The notes under the pieces: model-generated
Told to the model about the DNA's origin: nothing
Seen by the model: the letters and a program-made list of their open reading frames with translations, nothing else
Database searches by the model: none
Shown here: in pieces, positions 16,760 through 26,076 of the stretch
Numbering within the stretch: the first letter of the stretch is position 1
How the letters are laid out: each line of letters opens with the position of its first letter
DNA from: Massiliimalia sp050943535
GTDB lineage: Bacteria > Bacillota > Clostridia > Oscillospirales > Ruminococcaceae
DNA length: 64,000 nucleotides
Direction of reading: 5' to 3'
Assembly: GCA_050943535.1 (NCBI GenBank)
Contig: JBMNPJ010000006.1
Location: forward strand, 62,001-126,000
Made by a program: the position numbers and the translations under genes

Positions 16760-19282
16760 ATGGGTTTGCGGCAAAAAGACGAAGAAAAAACAGTTCGTTT
16801 TTGGGAAACGCTGGCAGTACAGTTAAATAATTTGTTTCATCCAGTCACCGTATTGTGTGCGGGGAAGGATGCAGATGTCCTTCACGGTGCATGGGAAGCT
16901 TTGGGTGTTACCGTGTTTTCCAGTATGGACGGAACACTGCCGGAGAAAGCTCCCGAAACATTTGATTTGGCAGTAGTAATTGAAGGCAGTGAGGCTGTTC
17001 AGTGGGTACTGGGAAAATCAGACCGGATTTTGGTTTCCGAAGATCCGGAAAATACCTGTCAGGTGAATTTGGACTTTGTCCGTAGTATTTTAGATGCTGG
17101 CATGGTTCGGGATTTTTCTGGTGAATTGGAAGACGGTCTATCACTGTTTGTGAAAAAGGATATATCTCAGCAGCAGATGGCAAAAGGCTATGAAGCATTT
17201 TGCTCTTTCCAGCGGGAAGAATATCTGGAAATGATTGCAGATAAAGATCGCCAGATCCAGGCTTTGGAAGATCAGCGCCGGGATTATGAACTGACCACAC
17301 AGTTTCAGATGGACAAGCTTAACCGGACCATTTCCCGTTTACAGCACGATGTGCTTTCTTTGACACTGCATCGGGATCATCTGCAGAATCTGTATGACTG
17401 TGTTGTATTTTCCAAATGGTGGCGTCTGACCAAACCGGGAAGAATTTTCTTTACCAAAGTAAAGCAGCTGATCAAAAAGATTCCTTTTATGGATCGTGTA
17501 ATTGCACTGCTTCGTACAGTGAAGAAAATCGGTATTTCCGGTGTTATGGATAAAATTAAATATAAGCGCCGTTTGCGGCGGTATATTCCGAAAAACAGCG
17601 TGGTAATCAGCCAGTTTGTACCGGCGAAGATTGCGGTACAGCAGATTGAAACCAAATTCCAGCGGGATGTAAAATTTAGTATTTTGGTTCCGCTTTACAA
17701 TACTCCAGATCAGTTTTTACACGAAATGATTGATTCTGTCATCAATCAGACCTACCGCAACTGGGAACTGTGTTTGGCAGATGCTTCTGATGAAGAACAT
17801 GGAAAAGTGGGAGAAATCTGTCAGGAATATGCGAAAAAAGATTCCCGGATCCGTTATCAGAAGTTAAAGGAAAACGGCGGAATTTCTCGCAATACCAATG
17901 CGGCAATTGAGATGGCAACAGGGGATTATATTTCTCTGCTGGATCACGACGATATTTTGCATCCTTCTGCATTATATGAAAATATGCTGGCAATTACTCA
18001 GCAGGGTGCCGACTTCATGTATACAGATGAATTGACCTTTGTGTCCAACATTTATGATGTGACCATTATCCATTTAAAACCGGATTTTGCTATTGATAAC
18101 CTGCGCAGCAACAACTACATCTGTCATTTTTCTACTTTCAGCCGAAAACTGTTGGATGAAGCTGGATGGTTTAATCCGGAATGTGACGGAAGCCAGGACT
18201 ATGACATTATTTTGCGTCTGACAGAAAAAGCGCAAAAAATTGTGCATATTCCGAAAATCATGTACTACTGGAGAAGTTCTGCTAACTCTGTGGCAAGCGA
18301 TATCAGTGCAAAACCATATTGTATTACAGCAGCAAAAAAAGCTCTGTCAGAACATTTAAACCGTGTAGGATTGAAAGGTAAAGTGTCTTTAATTGACAAG
18401 ATGCCTTCTTTCTATCGGATTAAATATGAACTGGATAGCACACCGTTAGTTTCTATTGTAATTCCTACCAAGGATCATATTGATGATTTGGATAAGTGCC
18501 TGCGTTCTATTTTGGAACGGACTACCTATCCTAACTATGAAATTATTGTGGTAGAAAACAACAGTGTAAAACCAGCTACCTTCCACTATTATGATTCTAT
18601 TCAAAAAGAATATGAACAGGTAAAAGTGGTTCAGTGGGAAAAAGGATTTAACTATTCTGCCATCAACAATTTTGGTTTGCAGTTTGCTAAGGGAGACTAT
18701 TTCCTGTTCTTAAACAATGACGTGGAAATTTTAACTCCTGACTGGATTCAGGAAATGATGATGTACGCTCAGCGTCCGGATGTAGGAGCTGTAGGGGCAA
18801 AACTTTATTATCCTGATAATACCGTTCAGCATGCTGGAATCGGTGTAGGACTGCTTACTTTGGCAGGACATTTGCACCGCAATTTTGACCGTCAAAGTCC
18901 AGGATATATGGGTCGTTTGATTTATGCTCAGAATGTATCTGCGGTAACTGCAGCATGCGTATTAATGCGCCGTTCTGTGTACGAAGAAGTAGGCGGTTTT
19001 GACGAAGCGCTGAAAGTAGCGTTTAATGATGTGGATTTGTGTCTGAAAATCCGCAAAGCGGGATATCTGATTGTGTTTACTCCTTATGCGGAATTGTATC
19101 ATTACGAATCCAAGAGCCGTGGAGACGATATGAGTCCGGAACACTATCAACGGTTTGCTTCTGAAGTGAAACTGTTCCAGGAACGCTGGAAAGATATTTT
19201 GAAAAACGGGGATCCTTACCTGAATCCGAATTTCGATTATAGCCGTGAGGATTTCAATATTCAGCCGAAACCATATCGGTAA
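16760..19282 (+). CDS. Tandem family 2 glycosyltransferase
   Basis: The 840-residue protein has an N-terminal region of about 145 residues that I do not recognise, a predicted coiled coil (about 150-215), a basic linker, and two GT-A family 2 glycosyltransferase domains. The first (about 300-540) starts KFSILVPLYNTPDQFLHEMI and has the metal-binding LLDHDDILHP. The second (about 565-800) starts VSIVIPTKDHIDDLDKCLRS, with FLNNDVEIL and an FNDVDLCLKIRKAGY motif near the end. Such tandem enzymes build rhamnan-like or O-antigen-like surface glycans from nucleotide sugars. No signal peptide or membrane helix is clear, so it probably acts at the cytoplasmic face. It stands alone between terminators, without other polysaccharide genes. 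Substrates cannot be told from sequence. Confidence 0.87.
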   Translation: MGLRQKDEEKTVRFWETLAVQLNNLFHPVTVLCAGKDADVLHGAWEALGVTVFSSMDGTLPEKAPETFDLAVVIEGSEAVQWVLGKSDRILVSEDPENTCQVNLDFVRSILDAGMVRDFSGELEDGLSLFVKKDISQQQMAKGYEAFCSFQREEYLEMIADKDRQIQALEDQRRDYELTTQFQMDKLNRTISRLQHDVLSLTLHRDHLQNLYDCVVFSKWWRLTKPGRIFFTKVKQLIKKIPFMDRVIALLRTVKKIGISGVMDKIKYKRRLRRYIPKNSVVISQFVPAKIAVQQIETKFQRDVKFSILVPLYNTPDQFLHEMIDSVINQTYRNWELCLADASDEEHGKVGEICQEYAKKDSRIRYQKLKENGGISRNTNAAIEMATGDYISLLDHDDILHPSALYENMLAITQQGADFMYTDELTFVSNIYDVTIIHLKPDFAIDNLRSNNYICHFSTFSRKLLDEAGWFNPECDGSQDYDIILRLTEKAQKIVHIPKIMYYWRSSANSVASDISAKPYCITAAKKALSEHLNRVGLKGKVSLIDKMPSFYRIKYELDSTPLVSIVIPTKDHIDDLDKCLRSILERTTYPNYEIIVVENNSVKPATFHYYDSIQKEYEQVKVVQWEKGFNYSAINNFGLQFAKGDYFLFLNNDVEILTPDWIQEMMMYAQRPDVGAVGAKLYYPDNTVQHAGIGVGLLTLAGHLHRNFDRQSPGYMGRLIYAQNVSAVTAACVLMRRSVYEEVGGFDEALKVAFNDVDLCLKIRKAGYLIVFTPYAELYHYESKSRGDDMSPEHYQRFASEVKLFQERWKDILKNGDPYLNPNFDYSREDFNIQPKPYR

Positions 19283-19301
19283 ACAGATTATAATCGCGAA
19301 T

Positions 19302-19339
19302 GAAAGGACCAGCTACCAATCGGTAGCTGGCCTTTTTTA
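19302..19339 (+). terminator. Terminator after the glycosyltransferase gene
   Basis: CCAGCTACC and GGTAGCTGG with loop AATC, extended by AAGG/CCTT across one mismatch, are followed by TTTTTTAT. This is a strong intrinsic terminator. Confidence 0.9.
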
Positions 19340-19510
19340 TGCTTTTTTGTTAATAAATCTGTTTTTTGCTCAGGTGAATTCATAGGAAAAATTTAGGGAT
19401 TTTTGTGCAGTATTCTGATAGGAAAAACAGTATAATAAAAAGGGTATTTTTGTAAGAGTAATAAAACAAAATATCTGATGATTACATCTTGGAATGTTAG
19501 GAGAAACATT

Positions 19511-20518
19511 ATGGTAAAATTGGCATTATTAAGTGCATGGCATGTACATACTGGTTGGTTTGCGGATGAACTGAAAAAATCCGGATTAGGTGAAATCGTT
19601 GTAGTTTGGGACGAAGATGCCCAGCGCGGAAAAGAAATGGCAGAGCACTTGAGTGTGGCATTTGAACCGGATTTGGAAACAGTGTTAGGCCGTGAAGATG
19701 TGGATGGCGTGATGGTAGAATGCCCAACCACAAAACATAGAGAGCTGATTGTAAAAGCGGCGGAAGCCAAAAAACATATTTTTTCTGATAAAGCGCTGGC
19801 ACTTACCAGTGAGGATTGTCAGGCAATTGAAGAAGCAGTGGAAAAAAATGGCGTAAAATTTTTGCTGTCTCTGGAATCCAAAATTATTGGGGTGTATCAA
19901 CAGGCAATTGAGTTGGTACAGCAAGGGAAACTGGGAAGAGTGACCTCTGCTTATTTCCGCCGGGCTCATCAGGCTGCACTGGATCCGAACATGCTTCCGG
20001 CTTACTGGTTTAATACTGATGAAACAGGAGGCGGTGTTACTCTGGATTTGGGATGTCATGGGTTTTATTTGCTTCCGGAAATTTGCGGAAAACCGAAAAA
20101 AGTAACCTGTTTGATGAATGAATTATATGGAACTGGCAGTGATGAAAATTCTACCACAGTGATTGAGTTTGAAAACGGTGCGATCGGAACTTCTCACACA
20201 TCTTTTGTTTCTTATCGGATGGACAATTTGTTGGAAATTGTAGGAACAGAAGGAATTTTGGTGGTTTCTGGAGCAGACGCAGGTCATTACCGGATGCTTC
20301 TGCAAAGTGCTCATATGCCGGGATACGAGGAATTGACTCCGGTACCGCAGGAAAAACTGAGAAAAGATGATGAGTTTCCTATTGTAAAATTTGCCAAATT
20401 GATCCAGTCTGATGAAAAGCAGATTCCGGAATTTAGTCTGGACGTAGCAAAGACTTTAACTCGTCTGATCGAGTGTGCTTATGAATCTGCAAAAACTGGA
20501 CAGACTGTAAATTTCTGA
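19511..20518 (+). CDS. Gfo/Idh/MocA family oxidoreductase
   Basis: This 335-residue NAD(P)-dependent oxidoreductase-like protein has an N-terminal Rossmann domain (MVKLALLSAWHVHTGWFADEL, with GVMVECPTTKHRELIVKAA at about 75-93 and SDKALALTSEDC near 110) and a C-terminal alpha/beta domain (TGGGVTLDLGCHGFYLL, near residue 180) as in Gfo/Idh/MocA enzymes acting on sugars and inositols. The nucleotide-binding GxGxxG is not canonical (LSAWHVH), and the usual catalytic EKP is SDKA, which keeps the lysine. The start ATG at 19511 has AGGAG 7 bases upstream; an upstream in-frame ATG (19478) lacks such a site. A VOC-fold protein follows after 45 bp, probably in the same transcript. Substrate unknown. 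Confidence 0.87.
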   Translation: MVKLALLSAWHVHTGWFADELKKSGLGEIVVVWDEDAQRGKEMAEHLSVAFEPDLETVLGREDVDGVMVECPTTKHRELIVKAAEAKKHIFSDKALALTSEDCQAIEEAVEKNGVKFLLSLESKIIGVYQQAIELVQQGKLGRVTSAYFRRAHQAALDPNMLPAYWFNTDETGGGVTLDLGCHGFYLLPEICGKPKKVTCLMNELYGTGSDENSTTVIEFENGAIGTSHTSFVSYRMDNLLEIVGTEGILVVSGADAGHYRMLLQSAHMPGYEELTPVPQEKLRKDDEFPIVKFAKLIQSDEKQIPEFSLDVAKTLTRLIECAYESAKTGQTVNF

Positions 20519-20563
20519 GAAAAGTTTTGTAAATGAAAACAGATTGGCTAAGGAGGAATCATA

Positions 20564-21031
20564 ATGATGGAAATGAAGTTTTTTGACCGGCATGTGAAAC
20601 AAGTTGGTTTTTTAACTTGGGACATTGAAAAAACCACTAGAAAATGGGCGGAATTTCTCCACACAGAAGTGCCGCCGATTCATACCTGTGACACTTATGA
20701 AAAAACGAAAGCAGAATATCGGGGAGCTCCTTGCTATGGCCGGGTGTATCAGTCCTTTTTTGAAATGGACAACATCCAGATCGAATTGATTCAGCCTATG
20801 GATTTTGAGACCCCTTCCTATTGGTTGGAATGTTTAAAGGAAAAGGGCGAAGGACTCCATCATATTGCCTATGAAGTGAAGGATATGAAAGCCAATATTG
20901 AAAAATTTGAGCAGCAGGGAATGGTTTTGACACAAAAGGGGGAATATCCCGGAGGACGTTATGCCTATTTGGATGATCTAAAAGGAACTACCCTGATTTT
21001 GGAATTATTAGAAAATGATGATCCTGCTTAA
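20564..21031 (+). CDS. VOC superfamily (glyoxalase-like) protein
   Basis: The 155-residue protein has the paired beta-alpha-beta-beta-beta modules of the vicinal oxygen chelate fold: FDRHVKQVGFLTWDIEKTTRKW at the start and GLHHIAYEVKDMKANI at about 100-115, ending YAYLDDLKGTTLILELLE. Candidate metal ligands are His10, Glu66 (IQIELIQP), His102 and Glu149. It resembles methylmalonyl-CoA epimerase and glyoxalase relatives, but the reaction is undetermined. An AGGAGG site precedes adjacent ATGs at 20564 and 20567. It lies 45 bp behind the Gfo/Idh/MocA oxidoreductase, and a bidirectional terminator follows. The pairing suggests a small sugar or polyol isomerisation/oxidation step (inference). Confidence 0.83.
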   Translation: MMEMKFFDRHVKQVGFLTWDIEKTTRKWAEFLHTEVPPIHTCDTYEKTKAEYRGAPCYGRVYQSFFEMDNIQIELIQPMDFETPSYWLECLKEKGEGLHHIAYEVKDMKANIEKFEQQGMVLTQKGEYPGGRYAYLDDLKGTTLILELLENDDPA

Positions 21032-21073
21032 AGAAACGGTTATTTTATTGTTTGAAGTAATATAGCAAAGTGA

Positions 21074-21110
21074 AAAAGCGCCGGCCATTTTATAAATGGC
21101 CGGCGCTTTT
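21074..21110. terminator. Bidirectional terminator between convergent genes
   Basis: AAAAGCGCCGGCCATTT pairs with AAATGGCCGGCGCTTTT around a short loop. With A- and T-runs on both sides it can serve the VOC gene (plus) and the histidine kinase gene (minus). Confidence 0.92.
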
Positions 21111-21148
21111 AGTCATGTTATCAATTTTGTTTATAAAGAAAACCTGAA

Positions 21149-22925
21149 TTATGAAATCCCTTTTTTGATGATAGAATGGGGATTTCCAGCTTGAAGATGT
21201 TCCGGGGGTGAAGCAGTAATGGGAAGGGAGATGGATACTGTGGTGCCTTCATTGGGGACAGAGGAAATACTCAGATCCGCAGACCCTTCTGGATACAAAA
21301 AGTGAACGCGATTTTTAATATTGGAAAGTCCGATCCCGTGAACAGAAGAAGCACTTTTTTGCATTAGATCTTCCATATCCTGTTCTGAAATTCCGATACC
21401 GTTATCTTGAATGGAAATATGAAGTGTCTGTCCCCGTTCTGTAATAGAAATAGAAATTTTTCCAAATCGTTCGGAAGGCAGAATCCCGTGGAACAGTGAA
21501 TTTTCTACCAGTGGCTGGATCATTACCTGGGGAACTGGTACATCCCAAAGTTTTGGATCACATTGTATCGATACTTGGAATCGTTCTGGATAGCGGATAG
21601 ATTCAATTTGAATGTAGGCTTTTAATAACTCCAGCTCTTCCTGTACCGTAGTAAAGATTTGACGATTCCCAATTTTAACTACGTTTTGTAGAATTGTAAT
21701 AAGTGAATACAATATGTTTATTGCTTGACTGTTTTCTTCTTCCTCAATCAGATAAATTGCGGAGTTGAGGGTATTGTAGATGAAATGAGGGTGGATCTGA
21801 CTTAGGAGAAGATCAGACTGAATTTGTCGGTGCGCTTCTTCATAGTCAATAATTTTTTGAATATAGGCCTTTAAATCAATAATTAATTTGTTAAAGCAGT
21901 CCGACAAAAATTCCAGCTCATCGGCGCTGTGTACTTGAGATTCTACTTCTAAGTTTCCTTGGATGGCATTTTCCATGGCTGTTTTAATCACAGAAATAGG
22001 TGCAGTTGCTTTTTTAATAATTTTAGAAAGAATAATAAGCGCAGTGATTAATCCTGCACTAAATAACAGGATCAGAATAAAAATCATCGTGGTAATTTGT
22101 TGATGGAATTGTTTTTTTAGAACAGGGAGATAGAGAGTCCAGTCAGTTTCTTTCATATGCTTTGGAAAAACTACATGATCAGAAACAGAAATCATCTCTT
22201 TTCCCTTGGCATTGAGAATCTGTTCTGGAGAGACATCACTTTGAGATTTCACCAGACAGCGATTCTGTGAATCTATGACCATTAAATCAGAAGCCAAAGC
22301 ATTTTCCAGTCGATAAAGAGGAATTTCAAAAATCAAATAATTTACAGCAGGTTTGGAACCAGAGAAGTCGTAAAATTTGATAGACCAGCTGACACATTGT
22401 TTGTAGGAATTGTCTACCCACATTTCATGGGGAGGTGAGATAAAAGTAGACTGTTCTGACTGCTGATAGTCTTGATACCATGGTGTATCATAAGTTTCTT
22501 TTATAAAATCAGTATAGTAAACACCGGCACTATAGTAAATTTGATTGTTTGCGATTAAACTGATACCGGATGCGTAGCTACTCATGGAAGAATATTCCCG
22601 GACATACATGGGACATAATGATGTATGGGTATTCTGCAGAATCCACCAAATGTAATTCGCTTAATAATTCATTATCTACCATAATTTGCTGAGCGGTTAA
22701 TTCTAAAGAGGAAAAAACTGTGTGGATTTGTTCAATGGACTGTTCCAATAGAAGATCTGCGTCAGATTTTGCCTGCTTTACCAGGGCATTTTGCAGCATT
22801 GCGGCAGCAATGATACTGATAATTAAATATAAACTAAAAAAAAGTACAAAAATAGAAACCAATAATTTGTTTCGGATACTGCTGGTAATTTTGGATTTTA
22901 CTTGTTGGAGTATGGAAACATTCAT
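21149..22925 (-). pseudogene. YesM-type sensor histidine kinase, interrupted by a frameshift
   Basis: Two overlapping reading frames together encode one kinase of about 590 residues. The first (22925 to the stop at 22578) gives the N-terminal membrane helix (LLVSIFVLFFSLYLIISIIAA) and the start of the extracellular sensor. The second (continuing to 21149) gives the rest of the sensor, the second membrane helix (FILILLFSAGLITALIIL), a HAMP region, the His_kinase box HPHFIYNTLN and the ATPase lobe with DNGIGI and GIGLSNIKNRV. The frames join near 22607-22612: dropping one C from the CCC run at 22610-22612 fuses them smoothly. It starts in an ATGA overlap with the response-regulator gene. As read, the kinase is broken; a sequencing error or a recent mutation are both possible. 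Its normal role would be sensing an extracellular sugar signal and phosphorylating the neighbouring regulator. Confidence 0.85.
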
Positions 22926-24436
22926 AATTCCTCATCCCTTTTCTTTTCTGTAGGATAATATCCGTATTGTTTATAAAATGATTGGCTAAAATAAGCGGAA
23001 GAATGATATCCTACCATGTCTGCAATTTCATAGATGCGGTATTTTCCAGTTTCCAGTAATTCTTGTGCCGCCGTCATTCTCACCTTGGTAATATAATCGG
23101 TAATACTCATTCCTGTTTCACTTTTAAAGCGTTTTCTCAGATAGTCTCCATTAAGCCCAAATTCTTCGGTGAGTGTGGATAATTTTAAATCCTGGGCGTA
23201 GTTTTTTTGAATATAACGGGTAATAGCAGAAATTTTTTGGGACGAAGGATTAATTTTTGCTTTCCATGCAGCAAAAATGTGGGGCAGTGCCTGAATACTT
23301 TCATTCTGCAGCGAATGTTTGGAATAAGAAGATAAATTTTCCATAAAATGCAAAAAAGGAAAAGGATAGGTGGGATCTGGTGCCATGGCGATACAGATTT
23401 CATTGATTCGGTTTAAGCAATATGAAATTCCTTCCTTATTTCCCGATTTTAGATAAGGGTCATTCCACATAGAATATAAAACTGTAGCGGCGCTGTTAAT
23501 ATCGCAGTGATCCAATTTTTGAATGAGATCTGATAAATATTGTTGTTCTAACTGGGAGTAAAGCTTGCTGTCTCGTCGGTACAACTCTAATTGAGATAAG
23601 GATAGCAAATGAGCTTTTTCTCCTGGATCAGGGTGAAAATTTTCACAGGCATCAGCAAATGCTAAAAATTTCTGTTCACTAAATTCTGATTCCGAAAAGC
23701 AGGTACTTAAGATCAGGCAGGGAAAAAGAGGTTCGGAATGTTGCTGAAGTTGTTGGAAGAACAATTTTTCTAAACGTTCCAATCCGATCAGATTTTCTGA
23801 AGCATACTGTCCGACACACCACATAAGATGCCGATGGGAGGTAAAAGAGGATAGAGAGATCTGTTGTGGAATGACCAGTTCTTGAAAAAAAGAATCAGAA
23901 AATCTATCGTTTTCTTTTTGATTTTGAAAGGCCAAAAAGAAATAGCGCTTTTCTGGAAGAGAAGAAGGAAACAATTGAGATAATGATAATTGATGGTTAA
24001 GTAATTGGCTGATTTGTCCCATCTCTAAACCTTGGCGAATCATCTTCATTTTTTGTACTGCCTGAGCTGCTTGAAGAAGTTTTCCGGATATGGTATCTGG
24101 TCTTATTTCATTCTTTAGCCAATAATCATGAACACCGATCTCTACACTTTTTTTAGCAAATTCAAAATCTTTATGAGAGGTAAGGATAATGATGACAGTA
24201 TCTGGATATTTTTTTACATATTGTTCTGCCAGTTCCAATCCATTTAAACCTGGCATCATAATATCAATAAAAATCAATTCCGGTTTATTTTGTGCCATTT
24301 CATCCAAAGCCTGGATTGGGTTAGTATATGCTCCGATTACTTTAAATTGTTTGGATGAATTGATAATCAGCCGTGTTAAATGTCGAATTGCGTGAATTTC
24401 GTCATCGATGATGACAGTTTTAATCATATCCAGCAT
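22922..24436 (-). CDS. YesN-type response regulator (REC plus AraC DNA-binding domain)
   Basis: This 504-residue regulator has an N-terminal receiver (MLDMIKTVIIDDEIHAIRHL, acceptor Asp in PELIFIDIMMPGLNG, conserved Lys in the RTxK-like LKNEIRPD region), a long middle domain of about 260 residues, and a C-terminal AraC double helix-turn-helix (ISAITRYIQKNYAQDLKLSTL to YFSQSFYKQYGYYPTEKKR). Such regulators activate carbohydrate ABC transporter operons in Firmicutes. The start ATG at 24436 has AAGAAGGA about 6 bases upstream. Its stop overlaps the kinase start (ATGA). It is transcribed divergently from the solute-binding-protein operon, its likely target. With the kinase frame broken, it may be signal-blind in this strain. 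Confidence 0.92.
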   Translation of the reverse strand: MLDMIKTVIIDDEIHAIRHLTRLIINSSKQFKVIGAYTNPIQALDEMAQNKPELIFIDIMMPGLNGLELAEQYVKKYPDTVIIILTSHKDFEFAKKSVEIGVHDYWLKNEIRPDTISGKLLQAAQAVQKMKMIRQGLEMGQISQLLNHQLSLSQLFPSSLPEKRYFFLAFQNQKENDRFSDSFFQELVIPQQISLSSFTSHRHLMWCVGQYASENLIGLERLEKLFFQQLQQHSEPLFPCLILSTCFSESEFSEQKFLAFADACENFHPDPGEKAHLLSLSQLELYRRDSKLYSQLEQQYLSDLIQKLDHCDINSAATVLYSMWNDPYLKSGNKEGISYCLNRINEICIAMAPDPTYPFPFLHFMENLSSYSKHSLQNESIQALPHIFAAWKAKINPSSQKISAITRYIQKNYAQDLKLSTLTEEFGLNGDYLRKRFKSETGMSITDYITKVRMTAAQELLETGKYRIYEIADMVGYHSSAYFSQSFYKQYGYYPTEKKRDEEL

Positions 24437-24575
24437 ATTTTTCCTTCTTTCACAATATGTTTTGATTGTTAATAAAAATTGTAGCATAATTCATAGAATA
24501 AATCAAACTTTCACAAAAAACAGCTTTATTTTATTAAAAAAACTGATTTATTAAATAAAATATCCGGATTTTGAA

Positions 24576-24604
24576 TTGTGTTTCCGACATATTTTCTTTA
24601 TAAT
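24576..24604 (+). promoter_or_regulatory. Promoter of the sugar ABC operon
   Basis: TTGTGT (24576-24581), a 17-bp spacer and TATAAT (24599-24604) lie about 45 bp before the lipoprotein start. The -35 is poor, as expected for an activator-dependent promoter. The divergent gap 24437-24648 is AT-rich. Confidence 0.6.
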
Positions 24605-24648
24605 TATGACATCATTTATAAAAAAATATTATTTAAGGAGGAAAAAAT

Positions 24649-25962
24649 ATGAAAAAAAGCAAACAGATTTTCAGCGTTCTTTTGGCGGGGCTGTTAACAA
24701 TGACTGCATTGGCTTCCTGCGGCGGAAATGGGGAAGAGGCTGAGGAAAAAGACAGCGGTAAAGCAAAATTGATTATCTGGGACTGGGATGAACCACATCT
24801 GAATTATATGCCTGGATATTATTTGGAACAGAATCCGGATGCCAATGTGGAATTTGAAACTTTGCTGGTTTCTACAGATGACTATATGCAGAAGTTCCAG
24901 AGCTCTGTAGCAGCAGAGACGGATGTTCCAGACGTTGTATTAAGTGAATTGGGTTATCGTGGACGGTTATTTGATATGGGCGTTCTCGAAGATTTGTCAC
25001 AAGAACCATATAATGTACAGAAAGACGATATGTTCCAGTTTGCTTGGGACTTTGGTTCTGGTCCAAATGGTGAGCTTTTAGGAGTAGAGCAGCAGATTTG
25101 TCCTACTGGTTTTGCTTACCGCAGAGACTTAGCAAAAGAATATTTAGGAACCGATGATCCAGATGAATTAGCAGCTATGATGCCTGATTGGGATGCTTTT
25201 ATTGAACTGGGAAAACAAGTGAAAGAAAAAAGCGGCGGTTCTGTTGTGATTTATCCATCAGTAAGTGCAATGATTGGATTGCTTCGGTACCAAAATCCAT
25301 TTGCCTATATTGAGGGGGATACTATTAATCTGACAGAACGGTATAAAGATTTGTTAGAGCTGGCAACAAAAATGAATCAGTCCGGTGTACTGGGTAATTT
25401 AACAGGACCAGCATTAAATTCTGGTTATGCAGAAGGAAAATTTATATTTGTAGAATGTGCTCCGTGGGCTACTAAATTTAATATTTCTACCAACGATCCA
25501 GAGGGATCCGGCAGATGGGGATTGACCAAAATTCCTGGTGGTGGTGCAACCAACGGCGGTACTTCTGTCAGCATTTATTCCGGCAGCAAATATAAAGAAG
25601 AGGCTTGGGATTATATTAAATTTGCATATTGTGACGGTCCTGGCGTAGAAGAAGCATATAAGAAATTTAATTATATGACCGGCTTTAAAGCACCATATGA
25701 ATCTGAAGATTCTTATTTCTTTACACAGACAGGACCATATGATGAATTCTTTGGAGGACAGAATTTGACAGACTACTTTATTAATGAAATTTCTTTGAGC
25801 ATTACTGGTCAGCCTCAGACAAAAAATGAAGCTTCTGTAACAACAGCATTAAACGCAGTAACACCTCAGTTAGTAGATGATCCTTCTATTACAGCGGACG
25901 AAGCATTGGAACTGCTGAAAAATGAATTACAGACTTTGGTTCCAAATGCAACCATTAACTAA
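24649..25962 (+). CDS. ABC transporter sugar-binding lipoprotein (CUT1 type)
   Basis: The 437-residue product has a lipoprotein signal peptide ending in the lipobox LASC (Cys24), a flexible acidic linker, and a family 1 extracellular solute-binding fold (LIIWDWDEPHLNYMPGYYLEQNP onward; GYAEGKFIFVECAPWA and WGLTKIPGGGATNGGTSVSIY near residues 265-310; AWDYIKFAYCDG near 325). It would be anchored outside the membrane and deliver an oligosaccharide to the two downstream permeases. Start: ATG after AAGGAGGAAAAAAT. The cluster has no ATPase, as is usual for CUT1 systems served by a shared MsmX/MsmK-type ATPase. The 114-bp gap to the first permease contains a stem-loop that could lower permease expression relative to this protein. 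The sugar is unknown. Confidence 0.92.
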   Translation: MKKSKQIFSVLLAGLLTMTALASCGGNGEEAEEKDSGKAKLIIWDWDEPHLNYMPGYYLEQNPDANVEFETLLVSTDDYMQKFQSSVAAETDVPDVVLSELGYRGRLFDMGVLEDLSQEPYNVQKDDMFQFAWDFGSGPNGELLGVEQQICPTGFAYRRDLAKEYLGTDDPDELAAMMPDWDAFIELGKQVKEKSGGSVVIYPSVSAMIGLLRYQNPFAYIEGDTINLTERYKDLLELATKMNQSGVLGNLTGPALNSGYAEGKFIFVECAPWATKFNISTNDPEGSGRWGLTKIPGGGATNGGTSVSIYSGSKYKEEAWDYIKFAYCDGPGVEEAYKKFNYMTGFKAPYESEDSYFFTQTGPYDEFFGGQNLTDYFINEISLSITGQPQTKNEASVTTALNAVTPQLVDDPSITADEALELLKNELQTLVPNATIN

Positions 25963-26002
25963 GCACTATAAATAGTATTTTACGGTATTAAAACAGAAAA
26001 TC

Positions 26003-26059
26003 GCCTGCCGTCAGACCGCTGACTGTCAAAACGGTTGTCTGGCGGCAGGCATTTTGTTT
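26003..26059 (+). terminator. Stem-loop between the binding protein and permease genes (attenuator-like)
   Basis: GCCTGCCGTCAGAC (26003-26016) pairs with GTCTGGCGGCAGGC (26037-26050), 14 bp with one T-G pair and a 20-nt loop, followed by ATTTTGTTT. The broken U-run suggests a leaky terminator or a 3' stabiliser for the binding-protein mRNA. Confidence 0.7.
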
Positions 26060-26076
26060 AGAAAGGGGAGTTTTGT

